Source: Ensifer sesbaniae (lineage in GTDB: Bacteria > Pseudomonadota > Alphaproteobacteria > Rhizobiales > Rhizobiaceae). From it: a DNA stretch of 64,000 nt. Of this stretch, positions 37,518 through 46,949 are shown one piece after another. Location: positions 2,260,060-2,324,059 of the forward strand of contig NZ_JABEKU010000002.1 in the NCBI RefSeq assembly GCF_013283665.1, given 5' to 3'. Under the pieces are notes generated by a model, which saw only the letters and a program-made list of their open reading frames with translations, searched no databases and was not told where the DNA came from. How positions within the stretch are numbered: the first letter of the stretch is position 1; the number at the start of each line of letters is the position of its first letter. The position numbers and the translations under genes are program-made.

Positions 37518-38687
37518 TCAGGCCCCCCTCGGATAGAGCAGCAGGCGCTCCCGCGGGATCTCCACCTGGATGGCACCGCCCGTTTCGATCCTGAGGCGCC
37601 TGACGGCGTTGACGGAAAAATCGGCGACGAGCGTGCGCTCGCCGAGGCGAGGTGCCGTCAGGCGCGTGCGCCAGAACATGCCGAGGAATTCCATTTCCCG
37701 CACCTCCGCATCGATCAGGTTCTGCGGCGTTGCCGGCCGGTCGCTGGCGTTGGCGGCATGCGCATCGGCACCATGCGGGATGATGTCGACGGGACGCACG
37801 ACAGCCGTGGCCGCATGACCGGCCGAAAAATCCTCGGTCGAGCAGCAGAAGGCCGAATGGCCGATCTCGACCTCACCGTCGCGTAGCACGCTCGCGGGAA
37901 ACTGATTGGTCTCGCCGATGAAGTCTGCGACGAACAGCGTTTCGGGATGGCGATAGATTTCGGTGGGCGGGCCGACCTGTTCGATGACGCCGTGGTTCAT
38001 GACGACGATCCGGTCCGCCATGGCGAGCGCCTCCTCCTGGTCGTGCGTGACCATGATGGTCGTCACGCCGAGTTTGCGCTGCAGTGCCTTGATCTCGTGA
38101 CGGAGGTGCACACGGACCTTTGCGTCGAGCGCGGAGAGCGGCTCGTCGAGCAGCAAGAGCCCGGGTGAGATGGCGATCGCGCGGGCAAGCGCGATGCGTT
38201 GCTGCTGGCCGCCGGAAAGTTGCGCCGGATACTTCTTGCCGTGGGCCGAAAGGCCGACCATTTCCAGCAGTTCAGCGACACGAGCCGCCACCCCCGCCTT
38301 CGATCGGCCGGTGTTTTCCAGGCCAAAGGCGATGTTCTGTTCGATCGTCAGGTTCGGGAAGAGCGCGTAGGACTGGAAGACGATGCCGTAGTCCCGGCTG
38401 GAGGCCGGCAGGGTCGAGATATTGCGCCCGTCCTGCAGGATGATGCCCCGTGTCTGCAGATCGAGGCCGGCAATTGCCCTCAACAACGTCGTCTTGCCGC
38501 AGCCGGACGGGCCGAGGAAACAGATGAATTCGCCCCGCGCGATGCTGAGCGATATGTCGCGCAGCGCAACGAAGTCGCCATAGGTCTTCCACAAATCCGA
38601 GATCTGCAGATAGGGGGCCGGTTCCGCACAATCGGCGGGGCGCTGACGGCTGGTGGGCATCGGTTCGATCGACAGGGCATGCCTCAT
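37518..38687 (-). CDS. phnT: 2-aminoethylphosphonate ABC transporter ATP-binding protein
   Basis: A 389-residue PotA/FbpC-type ATPase: Walker A GPSGCGKTT, Q-loop IVFQSYALFPNL, signature LSGGQQQRIALARA, Walker B LLLDEPLSALD, and a TOBE-like C-terminus (AVVRPVDIIPHG). The start at 38687 (MRHALSIEPM) is preferred to an upstream TTG because GGAG sits 7 bases before it. It lies between the binding protein and the fused permease, and the AEP catabolic operon is adjacent, which fixes its role. Confidence 0.87.
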   Translation of the reverse strand: MRHALSIEPMPTSRQRPADCAEPAPYLQISDLWKTYGDFVALRDISLSIARGEFICFLGPSGCGKTTLLRAIAGLDLQTRGIILQDGRNISTLPASSRDYGIVFQSYALFPNLTIEQNIAFGLENTGRSKAGVAARVAELLEMVGLSAHGKKYPAQLSGGQQQRIALARAIAISPGLLLLDEPLSALDAKVRVHLRHEIKALQRKLGVTTIMVTHDQEEALAMADRIVVMNHGVIEQVGPPTEIYRHPETLFVADFIGETNQFPASVLRDGEVEIGHSAFCCSTEDFSAGHAATAVVRPVDIIPHGADAHAANASDRPATPQNLIDAEVREMEFLGMFWRTRLTAPRLGERTLVADFSVNAVRRLRIETGGAIQVEIPRERLLLYPRGA

Positions 38688-38767
38688 CTGCAAGCTCCGC
38701 TGCTTGAGGGATTTCGGGAGAATGCGGGTGGGCGCAGCGCCAAGGCGCTACGCCCGGCCGATCAGGC

Positions 38768-39790
38768 TCAGCTTTTCGGTTCCGACTTGGCGTCGTAACG
38801 CTTCTGCCATTCCTTCAGGATCGCCGCCCGATGGTTGGCGGCCCATTCGAAGTCGTTGTCAATCATCTTCGAGGCGATGTCGGACGGCAGGTGCTCGACC
38901 TGCTTGGCGACACCCGGATAGGCAACGACGGCATAGCCGGCATTGTACATCTCGTTGGCTTCCTTGGTGACCGACCAGTCGACGAGCGTCTTGGCGGCTT
39001 CGAGATTTGCCGTACCGGCAATGATCGCCGTCGCCTCAGCCTCCCAGCCCGAACCTTCCGAAGGAAAGATGATGTCGATCGGCGCACCAGCGCTCCTGGC
39101 CTTGGCGCCCGGGAACTCGAAGGAAACGCCGATCACCGCTTCGCCGGCGCCGGCCATCTTGCAAGGCTTGGAGCCGGAATGGGTATAGGCAGAGATGTTC
39201 TCGTGGAGCTTGTCCATGAAGCCCCAGGCCTTCTCCTCGCCCCACATCTGCATCCAGCCCGAGACGTCGAGGAACCCGGTGCCAGACGACGCCGGATTCG
39301 GCATCACGATGTGGCCCTTGTATTCCGGCTTTGTCAGGTCGTCCCAGCTCGTCGGCGCCTTGAGGCCGAGCTTTTCGCCCTCGACCGTGTTGTAGCAGAG
39401 TGCTGCGACATAGGCGTCCATGCCGACCCAGCTCGGCGGCTTATCCTTGTCGACGAATTTCTTGTCGAGTACCTCAACACCCTTAGGCTGGTAAGGCTCC
39501 AGCATGCCTTCCGTTTTCAGGAGCAGGAGCGATGTGGCGGCAAGGCCCCAGACGACGTCGGCCTGCGGATTGTCCTTTTCGGCCAAAAGCTTGGCCGTCA
39601 TGACGCCGGTGGAGTCGCGCACCCAGTTGATCTTGATGTCCGGATGAGCCTTCTCGAAGGTCGCCTTGTACCGATCGAGGTCCACGGCTTCGATCGCCGT
39701 GTAGACGGTCAGTTGGGTTTCAGCGGCAGCGATGGCAGGAAGCACAGCGGAAGCGGCGCCGGCAAGCACAAGGAGCATGCGTCTGTTCAT
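38768..39790 (-). CDS. phnS: 2-aminoethylphosphonate-binding periplasmic protein
   Basis: A 340-residue binding protein with signal peptide MNRRMLLVLAGAASAVLPAIAAA. Mature blocks ETQLTVYTAIEAVDLDRYKATFEKAHPDIKINWVRDSTGVMTAKLLAEKDN and MPNPASSGTGFLD are typical of the AEP-binding PhnS/AepX-type family within the Fe3+-binding superfamily. GAGGAG precedes the start at 39790. It leads the import operon. A copy of the shared phn motif lies 133 bp upstream. Confidence 0.88.
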   Translation of the reverse strand: MNRRMLLVLAGAASAVLPAIAAAETQLTVYTAIEAVDLDRYKATFEKAHPDIKINWVRDSTGVMTAKLLAEKDNPQADVVWGLAATSLLLLKTEGMLEPYQPKGVEVLDKKFVDKDKPPSWVGMDAYVAALCYNTVEGEKLGLKAPTSWDDLTKPEYKGHIVMPNPASSGTGFLDVSGWMQMWGEEKAWGFMDKLHENISAYTHSGSKPCKMAGAGEAVIGVSFEFPGAKARSAGAPIDIIFPSEGSGWEAEATAIIAGTANLEAAKTLVDWSVTKEANEMYNAGYAVVAYPGVAKQVEHLPSDIASKMIDNDFEWAANHRAAILKEWQKRYDAKSEPKS

Positions 39791-39922
39791 GATTGAAGTT
39801 CTCCTCTGAAGTCCTGGAAAAACCGGGGAAGCGCGGCGGGCAATCTTGATGCTGCCCTGTTGTGATCGGCTTCGGGAAACATTCTGCGCAGCGGTTTCCG
39901 GTAAGTAAAATTTATTATTCTT

Positions 39923-39948
39923 ATCGTTCAGTAGATAAAAACTATGGA
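39923..39948. promoter_or_regulatory. phn regulatory motif, copy 1 (upstream of phnS)
   Basis: ATCGTTC at 39923-39929 and ATGGA at 39944-39948 are separated by 14 bases, the same layout as the copies at 44164 and 45918. The whole 39791-40153 gap has no gene. It holds this site in an A/T-rich stretch (39900-39950, with an imperfect TTATC...GATAA pair) and the phnY terminator. Confidence 0.55.
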
Positions 39949-40093
39949 TGCCATGCCGCGAAACCAGGCATATCGACAGGCAAACGGTCACATCTTCGGC
40001 AACCTTCAATAGAACTTCGGAAAGACTGCAAATTCCCGAGGCAGATCTGCGATTGCACCCGGAAAAGGCTGTCAAAGCATCAGGCGGCACAAC

Positions 40094-40121
40094 AAAAAAG
40101 GGAGCCGCCACGGCAGCTCCC
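40094..40121 (-). terminator. Rho-independent terminator of the phnWAY transcript
   Basis: Read on the minus strand, GGGAGC...GCTCCC (40100-40121, with extra GCC/GGC pairing inside one mismatch) is followed by six Ts. It lies 33 bases after the phnY stop and separates catabolic genes from the import operon. Confidence 0.85.
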
Positions 40122-40153
40122 AGAAGGGTGATTGCGCGGGGGAAACGCTCAGA

Positions 40154-41608
40154 TCACCATGGCAGGGAGAAGGTCTTGACGTTGGTAAAGCTCTTCATCG
40201 CCTCGATGACACCTTCCTTGTAGCCGTTGCCCGAATCCTTGATGCCGCCGAAGGGGCTCATCTCGATGCGGTAGCCCGGCACTTCCCAGATGTTGACCGT
40301 GCCGACCTTCAGCCCGGCGATGTATTTCTGCATGCGCCGGAAGTCGTTGGTGCAGACGCCGGAGGAAAGGCCGAAGGCCGTCGAATTCGACAGGGCGATC
40401 AGCGCGTCGTCGTCATCGGGCGCGCGCACGATCGGGATGATCGGCGCGAAGGTTTCCTCCATCACCAGTTCGCTCGAGTGCGCGACCCGGTCGACCACGA
40501 TCGGCGGCAGCAGGGCACCCTGTCGGCCGGGGTTGTAGAGGATCTCCGCTCCCTCTTCGGCCGCCTGGTGCACGCGCCGCTCGAAGATTTCGGCCGCGCG
40601 CGCATGCACGACCGTGCCGAGTTCCGTCGCGCGGTCCATCGGATCGCCGAACTTGAGCTTCTTCGCCCGCTCCAGCACCAGCGGCACGAAGCGGTCGGCA
40701 ACGCTCTCCTGGCAGAGAATGCGCTTCACCGCCGTGCAACGCTGGCCGGAATTCTTCGTCGCGCCGGCAACGGCGAGATCCGCTGCTTTGGCGAGATCGG
40801 CGTCCGACAGATCGTTGAGGATGATCATCGGGTCGTTGCCGCCGAGTTCCAGCACCTGCCGCTTGTAATGCGCGTGCGCCGCAATCAGCTTTCCGACCGG
40901 CACGCTGCCCGTGAAGGTGATCAGGTCGAAGTTCGGGTTGGTGATCATCTCCATGCCGATATCGGCCGGCCAACCGGTCACGACCGAGAGCATCTCCGGC
41001 GGCAGGCCGGCTTCGTAGAGAATGTCGGCGAAGACGAGCGCCGTCATCGGCGTCAGTTCGGTCGGTTTCAACACCACGCAATTGTTCGTCGCAACGGCCG
41101 GCGCCACCTTGTGTGCCACCATGTTGAGCGGGTGGTTGAAGGGCGTGATCGCCGAAATGGCGGTCAGCGGTTCGCGGGTGGTGAAGATCTTGCGCGCCTT
41201 GCCGTGCGGGGTGAGGTCGCAGGAGAAGATTTCGCCATCGTCATGGATGCACATCTGACCGGACAGCGTCAGCACGTCGAAGGCGCGGCCGACCTCGTAA
41301 AGCGAATCCTGCTTCGAAATGCCGAGCTCCAGAGTGATCAGGTCGGAGATCTCCTCCTTGCGCGCGACGAGCAGCTCCGCCGCCTTCAGCAGGATGCGCT
41401 GACGCTCGTAGCGCGTCAGCTTCGGCTGGTAGGCGGCCGCGATCTCGAAGGCCTTGCGGGCGTGCTCGGCGTTGCCCGCCGGCACGGTGCCGATCACGGC
41501 ATCGTTCCAAGGGTAACGCACCTCGATGCGCCCCTCGGTCTCGACCGCCTTGCCGGCGATCCGCATCGGCTCGTGGCGAATTGCGAATGTCGTTTCCACC
41601 TTGGTCAT
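40154..41608 (-). CDS. phnY: Phosphonoacetaldehyde dehydrogenase
   Basis: A 484-residue aldehyde dehydrogenase that oxidises phosphonoacetaldehyde to phosphonoacetate with NAD+, the second step of the PhnWAY route. Catalytic Glu254 (LELGGN) and Cys291 ([11 protein letters not shown]) are present, the same numbers I recall for the S. meliloti enzyme. The start at 41608 has AGGGAGGGAG upstream. It starts 10 bp after phnA stops. A Rho-independent terminator follows. Confidence 0.92.
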   Translation of the reverse strand: MTKVETTFAIRHEPMRIAGKAVETEGRIEVRYPWNDAVIGTVPAGNAEHARKAFEIAAAYQPKLTRYERQRILLKAAELLVARKEEISDLITLELGISKQDSLYEVGRAFDVLTLSGQMCIHDDGEIFSCDLTPHGKARKIFTTREPLTAISAITPFNHPLNMVAHKVAPAVATNNCVVLKPTELTPMTALVFADILYEAGLPPEMLSVVTGWPADIGMEMITNPNFDLITFTGSVPVGKLIAAHAHYKRQVLELGGNDPMIILNDLSDADLAKAADLAVAGATKNSGQRCTAVKRILCQESVADRFVPLVLERAKKLKFGDPMDRATELGTVVHARAAEIFERRVHQAAEEGAEILYNPGRQGALLPPIVVDRVAHSSELVMEETFAPIIPIVRAPDDDDALIALSNSTAFGLSSGVCTNDFRRMQKYIAGLKVGTVNIWEVPGYRIEMSPFGGIKDSGNGYKEGVIEAMKSFTNVKTFSLPW

Positions 41609-41618
41609 CGCTCCCTCC

Positions 41619-42881
41619 CTAATGTGCGGCTTGCGCGGCTGCGACGAGCGCATAGAAGAAGGCATCGAAATTGCGCAACGTGCCGGCCGCCGAAAGCTCG
41701 GGCAGCTTGCGGTTGGCGATGAAGGGGACCTCCTGCTCGGTCAGGCCACCGTGCGAGCGCAATGGCTCGTTCAGCGCGGCAAGGTCGTGACGGTGCTCGC
41801 TGGTGCCGAGCGTCTTGTTTTCGGTCGAGATCAGCACGAGATCGCCGATGCGGTCGTCGGGCAGGTCGAAACGCACGCAGGCTTCCGGACGGGAGAGCAC
41901 GACGTCGATGCCGTCGATCGCCTGCAGGCGCTCGATGATCTCTTCCTTGTCCGTCCCTTCAGGCAGATAGGCCGTGGCGAACGAGCCGAGCGCGCCGTGA
42001 TGGACGACATAGGGGTCGGTGATCGGCAGGATCACCCGCGCGGCGTCCTTGCCGAGCCATTCGTCGAGCAGGTCCTGAACGTAGACGACATCCGGCGAAC
42101 CATCGGCCTTGTGCTTCGGCTTCATGCCGTGATCGGCGGTGACGATGATTGCCGCACCCAGCGCGTCGAGTTCGGTCAGGTACTTGTCGAACATCTCGTA
42201 GAAGGCGTTCGCCTGCGGCACCCCCGGCGCGTATTTGTGCTGCACGTAGTCGGTCGTCGTCAGGTACATGACATCCGGCCGGAATTCCTTGAGCAGCTTG
42301 ACGCCGGCGGCGAAGACGAACTCGGAAAGATCCGCCGAATAGACTTCCGGCACCGGCCGGCCGAGCCAGGCCGAAGCATTGTCGAGGCCGTTTTCCGCCC
42401 TGGTCGTCTTGTCGGATTTTTCCGACGAGAAGCAGATCGCCCTGCCCTCGTCGAAGGTGAGGCCATGGCCGAGAAGCGCCCGCAACTTGTCCTTCGCCGT
42501 CACGACCGCGACCTTTGCACCGGCATCGTAGAACGCCTTGAAGATGGTCGGCGCGCGCAGGAAGCGCGGGTCGTTCATCATCACTTCCTTGCCGGTCTGC
42601 GGTTCGTAGAGATAGTTGCCGCAGATGCCGTGGATCGCCGGCGGTCGACCGGTGGCGATGGACAGGTTGTTGGGGTTGGTGAAGCTCGGGATAACGCTGA
42701 GCGCGGTACGCTCCGTTCCGGTCTTGCGGATGCGCTCGAGCGTCGGCATCAGCCCGGCCTTGATGGCTTCGTCGAGATAGGCCGGTTCGCAGCCATCGAG
42801 GCAGATGGCGATGGCCGGAACCTTCGGCCAGGGATAGGTGCGGCGGTTGGCGGTGACGGTGATCTTGGACATCTGGTTCAT
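41619..42881 (-). CDS. phnA: Phosphonoacetate hydrolase
   Basis: A 420-residue alkaline-phosphatase-superfamily enzyme that cleaves the C-P bond of phosphonoacetate to acetate and phosphate in the cytoplasm. The metal ligand Asp29 (CLDG) and nucleophile Thr68 (PSFTNPNN) match the numbering I recall for S. meliloti Phn[10 protein letters not shown] and [10 protein letters not shown] supply further Zn ligands, and a late His is in EHRHDL/SHGG. It lies between phnW and phnY with 10-17 bp gaps. Confidence 0.93.
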   Translation of the reverse strand: MNQMSKITVTANRRTYPWPKVPAIAICLDGCEPAYLDEAIKAGLMPTLERIRKTGTERTALSVIPSFTNPNNLSIATGRPPAIHGICGNYLYEPQTGKEVMMNDPRFLRAPTIFKAFYDAGAKVAVVTAKDKLRALLGHGLTFDEGRAICFSSEKSDKTTRAENGLDNASAWLGRPVPEVYSADLSEFVFAAGVKLLKEFRPDVMYLTTTDYVQHKYAPGVPQANAFYEMFDKYLTELDALGAAIIVTADHGMKPKHKADGSPDVVYVQDLLDEWLGKDAARVILPITDPYVVHHGALGSFATAYLPEGTDKEEIIERLQAIDGIDVVLSRPEACVRFDLPDDRIGDLVLISTENKTLGTSEHRHDLAALNEPLRSHGGLTEQEVPFIANRKLPELSAAGTLRNFDAFFYALVAAAQAAH

Positions 42882-42898
42882 GGGAGTTTCCTCTGTGT

Positions 42899-44101
42899 TC
42901 AGGCAGCGAGGCGGCGGCGTTCCTCAAGGGCAACGGCCGGCGGGGCGGCGCTGTCGACGCCCATTTCGGTCAGGGATTCGCGGGCAGCCGCGACCACGCA
43001 GCGCATGACATGCTCGTCCATGCGGCCGATGCAGCCCACACGGAAGCTGTCGACGACGGTCAACTTGCCCGGATAGATGATGAACCCCTTCTCCTTCATC
43101 AGGTCGTAGAAACGATCGAAGGCGAAGGCCGGATGGGCCGGGCTGAAGAAGGTGACGATGATCGGCGACAGCCACTGGTCGGCAAGCAGCGTCTCGAACC
43201 CGGTCTCACGCATTCCGGCGACCATGACGTCGCGGTTGCGGGCATAGCGGGCTCCGCGGCCGGCGACACCGCCCTCTTCCCGGTGCAGCCGCAGCGCTTC
43301 CAGGAAAGCCGCGACCACATGGGTTGGCGGCGTGAAGCGCCACTGGCCGGTCTTGTTCATGTATTCCCATTGGGCATGTACATCGAGGCTCAGCGAATGG
43401 CTGAGACCCTTGGCGGCCTCCAGCTCGCTCTTGCGGGCGATGACGAAGCCGAAGCCGGGCACGCCCTCGATACATTTGTTGGCGGAGGAGACGATCGCCT
43501 CGTAGCGGAAATCGTTGACACCGGCCGGCACGGCGCCGAAGGCGCTCATGGAATCGACGAGCAGCTTGCGGCCGCGGGAGTAGACGGTGTCGGAGATCTC
43601 CTTCAGGGGATTGAGGATGCCCGAGCTGGTCTCGCAATGGACGACGACGACATGGGTGATCGCCGGATCGGCATCAAGCGCGGCGGCGACTTCGGGACCG
43701 CGCGGTGGCATGTAGTCGCCCTTGTCGATCGTCACGTGATCGCGACCGAGATAGGAGAGCGTCTGGGCGATGCGCTTGCCATAGGCGCCGTTCATCAGCA
43801 CCAGTACCTTGCCGTCCTTCGGAACGAAACTGCCGAGCATCGCCTCGACCGAGAACGAGCCGCTGCCCTGCATCGGCACGCAATCGAACTCACCCTCGGT
43901 ATCGCCTGCAATCTCAAGCAACTCGCCGCGAAGTCTGGCGGTCATCGCGCGGAAATCGCCGTCCCAGGACCCCCAATCCTTCAGCATCGCTTCCTTGACT
44001 TCATAGGCCGTGGTCAGCGGGCCGGGCGTCAGGAGATAGGGTTCGCCGAGTCTCGGCTTTTCCAGGGGCGCGATGGTTCTGTCAGAAGCGGTGTTTGGCA
44101 T
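42899..44101 (-). CDS. phnW: 2-aminoethylphosphonate:pyruvate aminotransferase
   Basis: A 400-residue PLP enzyme converting AEP and pyruvate to phosphonoacetaldehyde and alanine. The PLP lysine is Lys209 in SSANKCIEGVPG, with Asp183 in LVDSMSAFG and a substrate-binding N-terminus LTPGPLTT. The start at 44101 (MPNTASDRT) has GAGGAC upstream; an upstream extension in the same frame runs through A/T-rich promoter sequence and is rejected. It heads phnWAY. A copy of the phn motif sits 63-88 bp before its start. Confidence 0.93.
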   Translation of the reverse strand: MPNTASDRTIAPLEKPRLGEPYLLTPGPLTTAYEVKEAMLKDWGSWDGDFRAMTARLRGELLEIAGDTEGEFDCVPMQGSGSFSVEAMLGSFVPKDGKVLVLMNGAYGKRIAQTLSYLGRDHVTIDKGDYMPPRGPEVAAALDADPAITHVVVVHCETSSGILNPLKEISDTVYSRGRKLLVDSMSAFGAVPAGVNDFRYEAIVSSANKCIEGVPGFGFVIARKSELEAAKGLSHSLSLDVHAQWEYMNKTGQWRFTPPTHVVAAFLEALRLHREEGGVAGRGARYARNRDVMVAGMRETGFETLLADQWLSPIIVTFFSPAHPAFAFDRFYDLMKEKGFIIYPGKLTVVDSFRVGCIGRMDEHVMRCVVAAARESLTEMGVDSAAPPAVALEERRRLAA

Positions 44102-44163
44102 GGTCCGTCCTCGCAGTTGGCGTGTTCGAGAAAGACAATGCGGTGGAAACATGTATCTGTAAA

Positions 44164-44189
44164 ATCGTTCTTTTGTATCAATATATAGA
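44164..44189. promoter_or_regulatory. phn regulatory motif, copy 2 (upstream of phnW)
   Basis: ATCGTTC (44164-44170) - 14 bases - ATAGA (44185-44189). Aligned with the 45918 copy, about 22 of 29 positions match. It lies 63 bp upstream of phnW, almost the same distance as the 45918 copy has from the Na/Pi transporter start (62 bp), in the same orientation. Confidence 0.65.
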
Positions 44190-44203
44190 CTGTACTTATA
44201 CAT

Positions 44204-45856
44204 CTAGGCTGCGGGAACCAGACGGCTTTCGAGCAGATCTCCGCTGTCGCGCAGACGCGGATAGGCCATGGCCGTCACCAGTGAATTGACCTCCTTCAGC
44301 GCCCGCACGATCTCCAGATGCATGTCGCTCGACAGGATGCTCGCCGCCACCCCTTGGCGAAGCCGCTCCAGATGGCTCTTGCTGCTCTCCTCGACGAGGC
44401 GGCGCACGTGTTCCTTTTGCCGGACCATCTCGCGGGCAATTACCGGGTCGGGGGAGACGAGAAGATTGGCCGCGAGCCTGACATTGGAAGATACGGCCGC
44501 GTGCAGCAGGGTGAGCTCGCGCCAGCCCGCCTGCGAGAAGGTGCCCGCGCCCTCCAGCCGCTCCTCTGCCATTTGCAGAAGGTTCTTCGCAACGACGTCG
44601 CCGGCATATTCGAGATGGATCGCCGCCTCCGTGAGCTCGATGCCGCGCCGGGATTGGTCTTCGGTGAGCACACCGCGGTTGACGGCGGCGATGTAGAGCT
44701 TGATCTCGCTATGCGCCCGGTGGATGTCGGCGTCGATGCCGCGCAGCGTCTTGACCGCCTCCGGCGTCGGCGACTGAATGACAGTCATGACCGGCTCCAG
44801 CATTCGCGCAATGAGATTGCCCATGTGCAGCACTTCGCGCGCCGCGGCCGCGAGCGCCTGCGCCGGCTTGTCGATCAGCGTGCGGTCGAGCGCGCTGACA
44901 TGGACAGAGTGGTCGCCAGCACCGGCGGCGTCCGGCATGAGCAACTGAACGAGCCGCGCCATCGCGCCGCAGGAAACCATTCCGACGAGAACCAGGGTGG
45001 CGTTGAAGAATACATGCAGGTTGACGAGTTGGCCGGCCGCCGTATCACCCGGAAGCCAGGTGAAAGGGGCGTGCAACGAGAATAGGCCGAAGATCATTGC
45101 GCCGAACAGGGCGCGAAAGAGGAGGTTCCCAAGCGGCAGGCGCCGGCCCTCGACCGGCAGACCGCGCGTCAGCCATAGCGCGATCAACCCGCCGCCAATG
45201 TTGACGCCGAGAACCAAGGGTATGCCGACCTCGATGGGCACGATGCCTTTCGCGGCAAAGGTCAGGATCAGCAGGATCGCCGCCACGCTGGAATGCAGCG
45301 CCCAGGTAAAAAGCGCCGCAAGGATCATCACGGTCAGCGCGTCCCTGCCGATGAAAGCGACGATGGACGGCAGGAGCGGGCTTTGCGCGAGCGGCTGCGT
45401 CGCATGGCCGATCATCTGCAGCGACAGGAGCAGAAGGCCGATGCCGAGCACGGCGCGTCCGCCTTCAACAGCCTTGCGCGCCGAGGCCTTCAGATGCATG
45501 AGGCCGCCCACCGCAATCAAGAGCGGCGCCAGCCAATTGAGATCGAAGGACAGGATCTTGACGACGAGCGCCGAACCGAGATCGGCGCCGAGCAGCACCG
45601 CCAGGCCGGTATCAAGCGCCAGCGCGCCGCTGACGGCGAAGCCGGCGGCAAGCATGGCGACGGCCGTCGAGCTCTGCAAGGCAATGGCAACGGCGCAGCC
45701 GCAGGCGGCGGCGCGCGGCCGCCCACCAGCGCCGCCGACGGTGCGCGCGACGATGTCGCCCGCCGCCGCTTCAACGCCTTTCTTCACGAGACTGACGGCA
45801 TAGAGCAGCAGGACGGTTGCGGCGGCGAGCTCGAGGGCGACAGCCGGCAGGTTCAT
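44204..45856 (-). CDS. Na/Pi-cotransporter-family protein with PhoU domain (YjbB/NptA-like)
   Basis: A 550-residue membrane protein. Two Na/Pi modules each carry a re-entrant Q/HSS motif (ALQSSTAVAML and ALHSSVAAILL), with about nine spans up to residue ~320. The C-terminal ~220 residues are helical and PhoU-like (ALDRTLIDKPAQALAAAAREVLHMG). The homologue YjbB of E. coli exports phosphate. Here the gene lies 102 bp upstream of phnW on the same strand and shares its promoter motif. AEP use as carbon or nitrogen source releases surplus phosphate, so export is the likely role; uptake is the alternative. Confidence 0.82.
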   Translation of the reverse strand: MNLPAVALELAAATVLLLYAVSLVKKGVEAAAGDIVARTVGGAGGRPRAAACGCAVAIALQSSTAVAMLAAGFAVSGALALDTGLAVLLGADLGSALVVKILSFDLNWLAPLLIAVGGLMHLKASARKAVEGGRAVLGIGLLLLSLQMIGHATQPLAQSPLLPSIVAFIGRDALTVMILAALFTWALHSSVAAILLILTFAAKGIVPIEVGIPLVLGVNIGGGLIALWLTRGLPVEGRRLPLGNLLFRALFGAMIFGLFSLHAPFTWLPGDTAAGQLVNLHVFFNATLVLVGMVSCGAMARLVQLLMPDAAGAGDHSVHVSALDRTLIDKPAQALAAAAREVLHMGNLIARMLEPVMTVIQSPTPEAVKTLRGIDADIHRAHSEIKLYIAAVNRGVLTEDQSRRGIELTEAAIHLEYAGDVVAKNLLQMAEERLEGAGTFSQAGWRELTLLHAAVSSNVRLAANLLVSPDPVIAREMVRQKEHVRRLVEESSKSHLERLRQGVAASILSSDMHLEIVRALKEVNSLVTAMAYPRLRDSGDLLESRLVPAA

Positions 45857-45917
45857 GGGCGTGTTCCGGAAAGAGCAGCAATCCGAAAACTATCCTTTGC
45901 GGCTTTACATAAATCAA

Positions 45918-45953
45918 ATCGTTCGTTCTAATGAATCCATAGATCAAATCTAT
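45918..45953. promoter_or_regulatory. phn regulatory motif, copy 3, with LysR-type palindrome
   Basis: ATCGTTC (45918-45924) - 14 bases - ATAGA (45939-45943). The second half is also the left arm of a perfect palindrome ATAGAT-CAA-ATCTAT (45939-45953), which contains the T-N11-A core favoured by LysR proteins. It lies between the divergent LysR gene (start 45975) and the Na/Pi gene (start 45856), so it could serve both. Confidence 0.65.
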
Positions 45954-45974
45954 CCTGAAGAGGCGTCCGCACGC

Positions 45975-46850
45975 ATGCGCTATGTCCAGCTTCGCGCCTT
46001 CCACAATGTGGCAATCCATGGCGGCTTCTCGCGCGCTGCGGAAGCGCTGTTCCTCACCCAGCCTGCCGTTTCGGACCAGGTACGCAAGCTCGAGGAGGAG
46101 TACGACGTGCTGCTCTTCAACCGAAACAAGAAGCAGGTGACACTGACCCAGGCCGGCCAGCACCTCCTTGAAGTCACGCGCCGCATGTTCGACGTCGAGC
46201 AGCAGGCGCTGGACCTTCTTTCGGAATCGCGGGCGCTCAGGGCCGGCAAGCTTCGCATCGTCGCCGACGCTGCCCACCACCTGCTGCACATCCTTGCCGC
46301 CTTCCGGCGCACCTACCCGACAGTGCAGGTCTCGATCGATTCCGGCAATACCGAGACGGTCATCACCAGTCTGCACGCCTACGAGGCGGATATTGGCGTT
46401 CTCGGCGAAATCCCGCAATCGAGCGATTTCGACATCCTGAAACTCAATTCCACGCCAATCATCGCCTTTGCCAGCTTCAACTATTCGCTGGACAATCGGA
46501 AGAAGATCACCTTCGCCGAGCTCGTGAAACACCCGCTCGTCATGCGCGAGCAAGGTTCGAAAACCCGGCAAAAGCTGGAGGCCATGGCGGCACGATGCGG
46601 CGTGCAGCTGACGCCGCTGATCGAGGCCGAAGGCCGTGAGGCCGTTCGCGAGATCGTGGCGGCCGGCGGCGGCGTCGGTTTCGTCTCCTCCGCTGAGTTT
46701 GGCCAGGACGCCCGCCTCGTTCCCATCGAAATCGACGCGCCCGAGATGCTGATGGACGAAGCGCTGATCTGCCTGCGCGAGCGCAGCAACGGCAAGCTCG
46801 TCAGCGCCTTCTTCGACATTGCGCGCAAACTTGCGCACACGCCGACGTGA
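45975..46850 (+). CDS. LysR-family regulator of aminoethylphosphonate catabolism
   Basis: A 291-residue LysR protein: helix-turn-helix MRYVQLRAFHNVAIHGGFSRAAEALFLTQPAVSDQVRKLEEEYDVLLFNR, effector domain from about residue 90 (LRIVADAAHHLLHILAAFRRTYP). It resembles the LysR regulators regularly found beside AEP genes. The start at 45975 is chosen over an upstream in-frame ATG at 45855, because the extension is promoter-like A/T-rich sequence. It likely activates phnWAY, phnSTU and the Na/Pi gene through the shared motif, and itself through the divergent site. Confidence 0.88.
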   Translation: MRYVQLRAFHNVAIHGGFSRAAEALFLTQPAVSDQVRKLEEEYDVLLFNRNKKQVTLTQAGQHLLEVTRRMFDVEQQALDLLSESRALRAGKLRIVADAAHHLLHILAAFRRTYPTVQVSIDSGNTETVITSLHAYEADIGVLGEIPQSSDFDILKLNSTPIIAFASFNYSLDNRKKITFAELVKHPLVMREQGSKTRQKLEAMAARCGVQLTPLIEAEGREAVREIVAAGGGVGFVSSAEFGQDARLVPIEIDAPEMLMDEALICLRERSNGKLVSAFFDIARKLAHTPT

Positions 46851-46875
46851 GCCGCGAGGGATCAAAGACACAAAG

Positions 46876-46949
46876 GTGTCGCTGCAGCGCTTTGACTTGC
46901 CGCATGCTTTGTCCCTTTGACCCGCTGTCATTAAAGGGGACGTGCAGTC
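46876..46949. repeat. Palindromic mosaic repeat (RIME-like), copy 2, overlapping the pta 3' end
   Basis: CGCTGCAGCGCTTTGACTTG... through TCCCTTT...AAAGGG...GACGTGCAG aligns with 11419-11486: CGCTG-AGC-CTTTGA--TGC-GCATG-TTTGTCC-TT...TTAAAGG. It lies between the convergent LysR and pta genes. The last six codons and the stop of pta (from 46931) fall inside it. Confidence 0.65.

Noticed and set aside
35860..37536. 558-codon plus-strand frame
   Set aside because: Antisense to phnU; extremely charged composition (E/R/D/H) with no domain; a shadow of the real gene.
41526..43076. 516-codon plus-strand frame
   Set aside because: Antisense to phnA and the ends of phnY and phnW; composition typical of shadow frames.
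44102..44203. Longer phnW start at 44203
   Set aside because: The extra 34 codons run through A/T-rich sequence holding the shared promoter motif, and a ribosome site fits ATG 44101.
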